From DASQDN01 sp035630195 (GTDB taxonomy: Bacteria > Acidobacteriota > Terriglobia > Bryobacterales > Bryobacteraceae): a DNA stretch of 5,060 nt. The stretch is taken from the NCBI GenBank assembly GCA_035630195.1, contig DASQLD010000509.1:1-5060 (forward strand), in the 5' to 3' direction. Positions 1 to 5,060 of the stretch are shown one piece after another. Made by a program: the position numbers and the translations under genes. Within the stretch, counting starts at the first letter, position 1. Each line of letters begins with the position of its first letter. The notes under the pieces are model-generated. The model was not told the origin of the DNA and searched no databases. It saw nothing but the letters and a program-made list of their open reading frames with translations.

Positions 1-671
1 TGACCGAGAAAGAAGCGCAGCGAAGTGTTGCTGTTCTCGTGTTGGAGCCGAGCGCGGGCGTCGATGGTAAAGCGAAGACCGGTCGCAAAGGAGTCGGCGA
101 TTACACCGTAACGGTTCGAGGTAAGGCTGCGCACGCAGGTCTCGACTTCACCTCTGGAGCGAGCGCTATTGTCGAACTTGCGCGGCAAATTGAAGTGATC
201 GCCAGTTTTACCGATCTCGACCGCGGATTGACGGTCAACCCTGGCGTGATCTCTGGTGGTACAAGAACGAATGTTGTTGCCGAAACGGCCCAAGTCGCGG
301 TCGATTTCCGAATTTCACGATTGAAAGACGCAGCCAGCTTGCACCGAAAGTTTCTCAAGTTGAAGGCATTCGACAAGCGCTGTACTGTGAGCGTGACAGG
401 TGGGTTAAATCGTCCTCCCCTGGAGCGGACTCCGGCAGTGATTGCCCTGTTCCGGAAGGCCCAGGGGCTCGCGTCGGAGATAGGGTTCCCTTTAGAGGAA
501 ACCAGTGTTGGCGGTGGATCAGACGGCAATTTCACAGCCGCTTTAGGAATCCCTACTCTCGATGGGATCGGCGCGGTGGGAGAGGGCGCGCACACTCCCC
601 AGGAGAGCATACTGGTGGATCGCATCGCCGATCGGACAGCGCTGCTAGCGCGACTGGCCGCGAGCCTGTAG
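1..671 (+). CDS. M20-family metallopeptidase, glutamate carboxypeptidase (CPG2)-like, 5'-truncated
   Basis: This is the C-terminal part (222 complete codons, frame beginning at base 3) of a zinc-dependent M20 exopeptidase or amidohydrolase; the start is left of the window. The segment VLEPSAG (Glu at 45-47) matches the metal-binding Glu at the end of the first catalytic half in carboxypeptidase G2. GKAAHAG, about 27 residues later, is the conserved His motif of the dimerisation domain. A GGGSDGNF block followed by GEGAHTPQE (His at 591-593) is the C-terminal catalytic segment with the last zinc ligand. The earlier ligands (the usual HxD and EE motifs) would be in the missing part. Family members remove C-terminal glutamate or hydrolyse N-acyl amino acids; the exact substrate cannot be read from this fragment. 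The frame ends at TAG 669-671 with no break. The GTG at 39 is internal, because it lies within the conserved strand leading to the Glu ligand. Family call is secure; substrate is unknown. Confidence 0.9.
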   Translation, partial: TEKEAQRSVAVLVLEPSAGVDGKAKTGRKGVGDYTVTVRGKAAHAGLDFTSGASAIVELARQIEVIASFTDLDRGLTVNPGVISGGTRTNVVAETAQVAVDFRISRLKDAASLHRKFLKLKAFDKRCTVSVTGGLNRPPLERTPAVIALFRKAQGLASEIGFPLEETSVGGGSDGNFTAALGIPTLDGIGAVGEGAHTPQESILVDRIADRTALLARLAASL

Positions 672-684
672 ACGTAAAAAGGTC

Positions 685-713
685 TTGCCCGAATAGATAT
701 CTGGTGGTACTCT
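685..713 (+). promoter_or_regulatory. Possible sigma70-type promoter for the leader/small RNA
   Basis: TTGCCC (685-690) and TACTCT (708-713) are separated by 17 bases, matching the -35 and -10 consensus at 4/6 and 3/6 positions. A start 6-8 bases downstream would lie at or just inside the 5' arm of the long stem beginning at 714. A weaker alternative is TTGCAA (768-773) with an extended -10 TGC-TAAAGG (787-795), which would produce a transcript containing little more than the terminator hairpin. Neither is strong, and this is inference from spacing and position only. Confidence 0.22.
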
Positions 714-854
714 GTGGTTGTAAACGTGGATCGATTTAGAGTCTTGGCTCCTCCAAGCTCGAGCTAATTGCAACCACGTAAAAAAGTGCTAAAGGCGAGT
801 CGGTCTCCGAGAATTTAGAACCCTGGCGACTCACCGTCAGGGTCTTTTCGTTTT
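714..854 (+). ncRNA. Candidate structured RNA: small RNA or attenuator leader
   Basis: No convincing protein gene lies between 672 and 878, but this stretch folds well on paper. Bases 714-723 (GTGGTTGTAA) pair with 768-777 (TTGCAACCAC) over 10 bp with one G-U. Inside this is a hairpin, 739-747 with 753-760 (GAG, bulged T, CTTGG against CCAAG, CTC), with a five-base loop CTCCT. A purine-rich linker (778-795) follows, then an intrinsic terminator (820-848). Bases 794-802 can pair with 827-835, destroying the 5' arm of the terminator, so the region could switch. I do not recognise a known riboswitch or small-RNA family. The element ends about 25 bases before the next start codon, so it may be a cis leader of that gene or an independent transcript of roughly 130 nt. 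A 13-codon GTG mini-frame (726-767) lies across the hairpin but lacks a ribosome site. Confidence 0.35.
820..854 (+). terminator. Rho-independent terminator
   Basis: ACCCTGGCG (820-828) pairs with CGTCAGGGT (835-843) in a 9-bp stem with one G-U pair and a six-base loop ACTCAC. It is followed by CTTTTCGTTTTC (844-855), a T-rich but interrupted tail. It lies about 150 bases after the peptidase stop and only 24-35 bases before the next start codon. It could end peptidase read-through, end a small RNA, or act as an attenuator for the downstream genes. The alternative pairing of 794-802 with 827-835 would favour the attenuator reading. Confidence 0.72.
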
Positions 855-868
855 CGGCCGATCGCCAT

Positions 869-873
869 GGAGG
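869..873 (+). promoter_or_regulatory. Ribosome binding site that decides the start of the 95-aa gene
   Basis: GGAGG lies five bases before the ATG at 879. The only other in-frame ATG, at 867, overlaps this site and has no Shine-Dalgarno of its own. This argues for translation starting at 879. The wider site TGGAGGA (868-874) is exactly complementary to TCCTCCA at 749-755 in the upstream hairpin. Confidence 0.75.
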
Positions 874-878
874 AATCT

Positions 879-1166
879 ATGAGCGTGTGGCCGACTGCCG
901 TGCCTTCGCCGTTACTCAGCGGGCGTGAAGGTGAGTTGATTCAGGTGCGCGTAAGCACCGATCCCCGATTACTGGAAAGCCTGCTCGAATGTCTGGCGAG
1001 CGTTTCGTTCCCAGTTAACCCACAGATCTATCATGGACGGCCAACGATCGTTGAATTTCCTGCCTATCGACAGCATCTGTACGAAGTGAAGGACGCTCTT
1101 CGTGCCTTTGGCTTCGATCCTCTCCGGGCGCATATCAGCAGCATGATCGACGCCATTGCCAGTTGA
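879..1166 (+). CDS. Small hypothetical protein, 95 aa, possible ferredoxin-like fold
   Basis: I do not recognise the family. The start at 879 is chosen because GGAGG sits at ideal spacing; starting at 867 would add only MEES and would use the ribosome site as codons. The protein is soluble, with no signal peptide or membrane segment. After a Pro/Ser-rich N-terminus (residues 5-14) the pattern reads as strand (19-26), helix (28-43), strand (48-52), strand (56-60), helix (65-78) and strand (82-87). This beta-alpha-beta-beta-alpha-beta order resembles ACT-like or other ferredoxin-fold sensor modules, but it is my reading by eye and not a homology match. There is one Cys (38) and no obvious catalytic cluster. 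The gene lies 51 bases upstream of the AddB-type gene on the same strand and downstream of a structured, terminator-bearing leader, so it may be the first gene of that operon. Coding is supported by the ribosome site, the regular alternating hydrophobic pattern and the tight packing. Function is unknown. Confidence 0.72.
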   Translation: MSVWPTAVPSPLLSGREGELIQVRVSTDPRLLESLLECLASVSFPVNPQIYHGRPTIVEFPAYRQHLYEVKDALRAFGFDPLRAHISSMIDAIAS

Positions 1167-1204
1167 TTTCTGGGCAGAAATGTAGCCCGTACTACAGGTA
1201 TACT

Positions 1205-1217
1205 GGGGCCTAGCCCC
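1205..1217 (+). promoter_or_regulatory. GC-rich hairpin directly abutting the addB start codon
   Basis: GGGGC (1205-1209), loop CTA, GCCCC (1213-1217) form a perfect 5-bp stem whose last base touches the ATG at 1218. No Shine-Dalgarno is seen at the usual distance; the only G-run is inside this stem. If it forms in the mRNA it would hinder ribosome entry. A TATACT at 1199-1204 resembles a -10 box but has no good -35 partner. The role is inference. Confidence 0.35.
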
Positions 1218-3896
1218 ATGCTCCTGATCCTCGGGCCTCCCGGCTCCGGCAAGACTACCTATTCCTTGTCCCGGTTGCGCGAGGCATTACGTTCAAATCT
1301 CGATACCTGCCGGTTGATCGTTCCTACGGCGACGATGGCGGAGCATTTGCGAAACGAACTCGCGCGCGAAGGCTTCGTGATGAAGCCGGCTCTGGTAACG
1401 ACTTTCACCAAGTTTCTTGAGCCTTACTGCAGCGCGACACCTGGCGTTGGTTCGGGCGGTGTAGAAATCATCCTTTCCGAGGTCTTGGAACGCCTCTCTC
1501 TCAGCCGTTATGCCGCAGTGCGCGACCTACCAGGATTCGTGGCATCCGTCACTCAGGTAGTGCAGGAATTTTCGTCTGCCGGCGGCTTCATCGACGATCT
1601 GAAGCAAACCGGCGTCGAGCCTGATTTTATCCGGATCTACGAGGATGTCCTTCAGCTATTGAAAGAACGGAACTTGCATCTTCGCGGATCGCAGTTGCGC
1701 CATGCGGCAGAGAAAATCGCCTCGGAAGGCTGTCCCGGGGTCGAAGAGCTGATCTTTACGGGATTCTATTCGTTTACCGCTCCAGAACTCGCCGTCATTC
1801 GAGAACTCGCCAAGCGTTTGAAACTCACGGTGACGGTCGCCGAGTGGCCGGGCGCCGCCCCCACTATCGAGGCGCTTTCTGCGATCGCCTCCGATGTCAA
1901 AAAGCTCGATCCCGCCCCACCCTGTCTGAATCGCACTTTATGCGTTGCGCCCACCCTGGATGCTGAAGTTTCCGAGATTGCGCGCCGGATCGTCCAGGCC
2001 CATGGCAATGGCCGCTCATGGCGCGAAATGGGCGTCCTTTTGCGAAGCGAAGCCATTTATGTGCCGGCGCTTAGGTCGGCCTTTGCCCGATTTGGCATTC
2101 CGTCGCGATTTTATTTCTCCGACCGGCTCGCCGACGCTCCGGCAACCCGGTATATCCGGGGCATCCTTGATGCGCTCCATTCGGGTTGGGATCATCTCAC
2201 GACGCTGCGCGCCTTAAGGCTGCCTGGATCGCCATTTGAAAGCGGCACGGCAGGAGACCGATTCGAACACGACGTTCTAAAGCGTGCGCCGGGGGTCGGA
2301 ATTGAACGGTTGCGCCAGTTCGATGATGAGACAGTTCAATCGCTGCTCACCGACCTCGACGCGCTTACGCCCTGGATGACCGGAAAGGCATATCCGCGAA
2401 CGTGGGCGGATCGGATGCGAAGGATGCGGACGTTCTTTGCTCCCGTGGATCTGCAGGACCGCTGCTCCCACGAGACGGCGCTGCTTTGGCGGTCGCAAGC
2501 CGCTGCGCTTGACGGATTCGAAGCTGCCTGCGATGCGGCTGCTACTGTGCTCGACCCGGCAGTTCCGCTTGATTGCAAGCGCTTCTGCCGTGTGCTGGAA
2601 ACCATCCTGTCTTCGTCCGAATTGCGCGTGCCAGATCATCGCCGTGATGTGGTGCATGTGATCGATGCCTTCGAGGCCCGTCAGTGGAGCATTCCGATCG
2701 TCTTTATTTGCGGCCTGCTCGAAAAGGAGTTCCCGAAGTATCAGTCGGAAGATGCAATCATACCGGACTCCGTGCGCCGGCGGCTACAGACCAAAGGCGT
2801 TCAGCTGCGCACGAGCGTGCAGCGGCAATCAGACGAACGCTTCCTATTCGATCTTGCATTGACTCGTGCTCGCGAAGGAATCGTGTTGAGTTATCCGCAG
2901 TTGAACGCGAAGGGCGAAGCCAACCTGCCGTCTTTCTTTCTTCAGCATGCTCGACCATTCATCGAGGATCGTGCCGCAGACGTTCGGCCGGTTCCGGCTC
3001 GCGAGCGCGCGATGGAACCCCTACCATTCATCGCAACCGAAGAGGCCCGGGACGAACTAGATAGGAAGCATCGACATTTCTCGCCCACGGGAGTCGAGAC
3101 GTATCTTCAGTGCCCGTATCAGTTCTTTGCGCAAAAAACGCTGAAGCTCTCGAAGACGCCGGAGCAGCCTTGGGAGCGCTTGAACGGCTTAGTTCAGGGC
3201 GAGATCGTCCACCGCGTGTTAGAGCGGTCGCATCGCGAACGCAGACGAATTTCTGACATCTTCGATGAGATATTCGACGAGAAGTGCGCCGCGGCGAATG
3301 TTCCGGCGGGTTACCGAACTGAAGCGATCCGGCTGGAATTGCTTCACAACCTGGAAGTGATGGAAGCGGATTCTCGCCTTGCCCGCGGCGTAACGTCGCG
3401 GTACGAAGAACCGTTTGCATTTGATTTGGAAAACGGCGCCGTATTGAAAGGAACGATCGATCGAATTGAGATCGATGCTCAAGGGAATGCGACAGTCATC
3501 GACTATAAGTACAAAAGCAAACAGGGTACCGAGAAGGTAAAGAAGGGCCACGAGGAAAAAACGGGCGTCCAAGGCGGCCTTTATTTGCTTGCAGCCAAAG
3601 ATAAAGGATTTCGACCTGCCGGCATGGTCTACTGCGGACTCAAGCGGGACGTTACATTTGCGGGATGGATGCTGGCCCCGCATTACCCGGAGATTCGGCA
3701 GTCATGCGATCCGGAGACGTTAACGTCCGTGATGAACCAGTCGCGAGAGAACGCTCTCGACGCGATCGCAGGTATGCGTGATGGACGCATCGAGCCCAAG
3801 CCTGCCGATGAGACTCGGTGTAAGTTCTGCGACATTGCCGATGCGTGCCGGTACGAGGTGGCCGCAATGGAGCAGGCCGAGAAGGCAGGCCGATGA
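1218..3896 (+). CDS. addB: AddB-type helicase-nuclease subunit (inactive helicase plus PD-(D/E)XK nuclease), 892 aa
   Basis: This is the nuclease subunit that partners the helicase encoded next, in an AddAB-like complex processing double-strand DNA ends for recombination. The N-terminus opens with a Walker A (GPPGSGKT, residues 6-13), then degenerate helicase motifs LIVPTAT (33-39) and TTFTKF (61-66). The Walker B Asp-Glu is replaced by LIFTGFYSFT (178-187), so it should not be an active motor, as is usual for AddB. Later motifs are DAFE (483-486), GLLEKEFP (499-506) and LTRAR (548-552). The C-terminal RecB-type nuclease has His665 (GEIVHRV), Asp748 (GTIDRIE), Asp762-Tyr-Lys764 and Gln785-x3-Tyr789. 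Cys632 plus Cys868, Cys871 and Cys877 reproduce the four-Cys iron-sulfur pattern of AddB. It is clearly shorter than Bacillus subtilis AddB (about 1,166 aa). ATG 1218 is the first ordinary start after the upstream stop, and the Walker A begins at once, so little can be missing. The stop overlaps the next start as ATGA. A generic annotation would be PD-(D/E)XK nuclease family protein. Confidence 0.9.
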   Translation: MLLILGPPGSGKTTYSLSRLREALRSNLDTCRLIVPTATMAEHLRNELAREGFVMKPALVTTFTKFLEPYCSATPGVGSGGVEIILSEVLERLSLSRYAAVRDLPGFVASVTQVVQEFSSAGGFIDDLKQTGVEPDFIRIYEDVLQLLKERNLHLRGSQLRHAAEKIASEGCPGVEELIFTGFYSFTAPELAVIRELAKRLKLTVTVAEWPGAAPTIEALSAIASDVKKLDPAPPCLNRTLCVAPTLDAEVSEIARRIVQAHGNGRSWREMGVLLRSEAIYVPALRSAFARFGIPSRFYFSDRLADAPATRYIRGILDALHSGWDHLTTLRALRLPGSPFESGTAGDRFEHDVLKRAPGVGIERLRQFDDETVQSLLTDLDALTPWMTGKAYPRTWADRMRRMRTFFAPVDLQDRCSHETALLWRSQAAALDGFEAACDAAATVLDPAVPLDCKRFCRVLETILSSSELRVPDHRRDVVHVIDAFEARQWSIPIVFICGLLEKEFPKYQSEDAIIPDSVRRRLQTKGVQLRTSVQRQSDERFLFDLALTRAREGIVLSYPQLNAKGEANLPSFFLQHARPFIEDRAADVRPVPARERAMEPLPFIATEEARDELDRKHRHFSPTGVETYLQCPYQFFAQKTLKLSKTPEQPWERLNGLVQGEIVHRVLERSHRERRRISDIFDEIFDEKCAAANVPAGYRTEAIRLELLHNLEVMEADSRLARGVTSRYEEPFAFDLENGAVLKGTIDRIEIDAQGNATVIDYKYKSKQGTEKVKKGHEEKTGVQGGLYLLAAKDKGFRPAGMVYCGLKRDVTFAGWMLAPHYPEIRQSCDPETLTSVMNQSRENALDAIAGMRDGRIEPKPADETRCKFCDIADACRYEVAAMEQAEKAGR
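3879..3885 (+). promoter_or_regulatory. Ribosome binding site for addA inside the addB 3' end
   Basis: GAGAAGG, seven bases before the ATG at 3893, is a moderate Shine-Dalgarno lying within the last codons of addB. Together with the ATGA overlap it supports the 3893 start and coupled translation of the two subunits. Confidence 0.5.
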
Positions 3897-5060
3897 GTCT
3901 TAGCGAACGGCAGAAAAACGCAGCGCATCGTCTCGGCCAGGATGTATGCGTCGTTGCCGGTCCAGGATCGGGTAAGACGAGCGTACTGATCGAACGATTC
4001 AGCTGGCTCGTGAGCCAACAAGGCGTCGATCCGGGCCGCATTCTCGCGATCACGTTTACTGACAAAGCGGCGACAGAGATCAAGGATCGCATGGTGCGCG
4101 CCTTCGCGCATGCTCCTCTCATCCGTGAACAGATCGAGCGCGCATATGTCTCCACGATCCATGGGTTCTGCGCCCGGCTGCTGCGGGAAAACGCCATCAT
4201 CGCTACGATCGATCCGCAGTTTCAAGTGTTGGAGCAGCCTGGGAAACTGCTGCGTCAGGTAGCGGATGACGTTCTCGAGGGTATCTATAACGAACAACCG
4301 GATCGCATGCGCCGGTTTCTGCGATCCCTTGCTGTGCTCGAGAAGGAAAGCCAATGGGTACCAGATCTGGCATCATCGCTGATTACCATCTACCAGGCTA
4401 TGCGTATGGCCGGAACCGATTTCCGATCAGCTCAGCTAACGTCTGTTCCCGTTCCCTATGCGCCGCTGGGTGATCTGGCTAAGGCAGTGTTGACAGAGGG
4501 AAGACTGCATACTTCTAAGGATCTCCACTTCGAATATCTGGAATGGTGCCGAGACGTAGTGGATATGCCGCCTCAACCTTCACGCCGATGGTTCGAGCTG
4601 CTCGATCGCGCCAACTTCAACATGAACCAGTTGCCGCGCAAGAGCGTTGCTTATAGCTCGCAGCGAGCAGTTCGAGAAGCGGCCGAGGCTTTGCGCGCGC
4701 ACATGCTGATCGAATACTATGCGGATGAACGTGAACTGATCGTCCAGTCACTGGGACAGATCGACGTCACTTATCGAATTCGTAAGCGTCAACAGTCCGC
4801 CTTGGATTTCGATGATCTTGAAGAGTTCGCAATCCGGCTACTCGAATCCGAGCACGAACTCCGCCAGCGCGTGCAGTCTGGCTTCGATCACATCCTGATG
4901 GACGAATTGCAGGATACCAATCCGTTGCAGTGGAAACTGCTGAGATTGATCCGGCGGCCTGACGCGTTCTTTGCTGTGGGTGACATCAACCAGTCGATCT
5001 TTGGATTTCGCCACGCCGAGCCCGAATTGTTTGCGGCTTATAGAGCGGAACTCGGCAACG
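3893..5060 (+). CDS. addA: AddA/UvrD-type superfamily 1 DNA helicase, 3'-truncated at window edge
   Basis: The first 389 residues are present and the frame is open to the right edge. This is the motor subunit expected to unwind DNA ends in complex with the AddB-type protein. Visible SF1A motifs are Gln7 of the adenine-binding Q motif (SERQKNAA), Walker A GPGSGKT (23-29), motif Ia ITFTDKAATEI (53-63), motif Ib STIHGFC (87-93), LDFDDL (304-309), Walker B DELQDTN (337-343; catalytic Asp337-Glu338) and motif III GDINQSIFGFRHAEP (363-377). Unlike its neighbour, it has all catalytic ATPase residues seen so far. Motifs IV-VI and any C-terminal nuclease domain, which separates full AddA from nuclease-less UvrD-like helicases, are beyond the window. 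The start at 3893 overlaps the addB stop by four bases and has a GAGAAGG site. The addA name rests on the gene pairing and the STIHGFC/LDFDDL motifs; a plain UvrD/RecB-like helicase cannot be excluded. Confidence 0.87.
   Translation, partial: MSLSERQKNAAHRLGQDVCVVAGPGSGKTSVLIERFSWLVSQQGVDPGRILAITFTDKAATEIKDRMVRAFAHAPLIREQIERAYVSTIHGFCARLLRENAIIATIDPQFQVLEQPGKLLRQVADDVLEGIYNEQPDRMRRFLRSLAVLEKESQWVPDLASSLITIYQAMRMAGTDFRSAQLTSVPVPYAPLGDLAKAVLTEGRLHTSKDLHFEYLEWCRDVVDMPPQPSRRWFELLDRANFNMNQLPRKSVAYSSQRAVREAAEALRAHMLIEYYADERELIVQSLGQIDVTYRIRKRQQSALDFDDLEEFAIRLLESEHELRQRVQSGFDHILMDELQDTNPLQWKLLRLIRRPDAFFAVGDINQSIFGFRHAEPELFAAYRAELGN

Noticed and set aside
101..625. 174-codon open frame on the - strand opposite the peptidase
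   Set aside because: It is the mirror of a conserved M20 coding region, with no domain pattern and no supporting ribosome site or gene neighbour.
745..758. Sigma54-like element (TGG...GC)
   Set aside because: The GG and GC elements are nine bases apart instead of ten, and the second half does not match TTGC.
726..767. 13-codon GTG leader peptide (VDRFRVLAPPSSS)
   Set aside because: It has no ribosome site and no run of regulatory codons, and it is better explained as part of the hairpin. It is mentioned within the RNA feature only.
867..878. ATG 867 as start of the small gene
   Set aside because: It overlaps the GGAGG ribosome site serving ATG 879 and has no site of its own upstream.
2277..3064. 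Several + and - strand open frames inside addB in other frames
   Set aside because: The addB frame is continuous through here and carries conserved motifs at 483-552; the alternatives are Arg/Ser/Cys-rich and overlap each other.
3652..4354. Long overlapping open frames on the - strand across the addB/addA junction
   Set aside because: They lie opposite strongly conserved helicase and nuclease motifs on the + strand, show no recognisable domain and have Arg/Ser-rich, low-quality composition typical of shadows in GC-rich DNA.
1218..5060. A novel anti-phage defence system built on a nuclease-helicase pair
   Set aside because: The motif order, Fe-S cysteines and ATGA-coupled arrangement are those of housekeeping AddAB-type repair. 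No defence genes, integrase or composition shift are visible nearby, so no case for a defence island can be made from this window.

Overview
The window is bacterial chromosomal DNA with densely packed genes, all on the + strand. GC content is moderately high (about 55-58% by eye). No mobile element, tRNA, rRNA or CRISPR repeat is visible. Gene content does not fix the host. A compact AddA/AddB-type pair beside a CPG2-like M20 peptidase would fit Acidobacteriota or a similar Gram-negative lineage, but that placement is a low-confidence inference.

Layout: (1) Positions 1-671 hold the C-terminal part of an M20-family metallopeptidase resembling glutamate carboxypeptidase (CPG2); its start lies outside the window. 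(2) Positions 672-878 are a gap of about 200 bases with no convincing protein gene but unusual RNA-folding potential. It has a long-range 10-bp stem enclosing a hairpin whose apex carries an anti-Shine-Dalgarno sequence. A strong intrinsic terminator (820-848) follows, and its 5' arm can also pair with an upstream segment (794-802). This could be a free-standing small RNA or an attenuator leader for the next gene. (3) Positions 879-1166 encode a 95-residue protein I do not recognise. (4) Positions 1218-3896 encode an AddB-type, PD-(D/E)XK nuclease/inactive-helicase subunit with an intact nuclease site and four Fe-S cysteines. (5) From 3893 to the right edge runs the N-terminal 389 residues of an AddA/UvrD-type superfamily 1 helicase, overlapping the AddB stop by ATGA.

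The last two genes are almost certainly translationally coupled and make one heterodimeric helicase-nuclease that resects double-strand breaks for RecA-dependent repair. The small gene is close enough upstream (51 bases) to be in the same operon, so the structured leader may control all three. The repair genes themselves look like a compact version of a known machine. The parts least explained by known families are the leader at 714-854 and the small protein it precedes.
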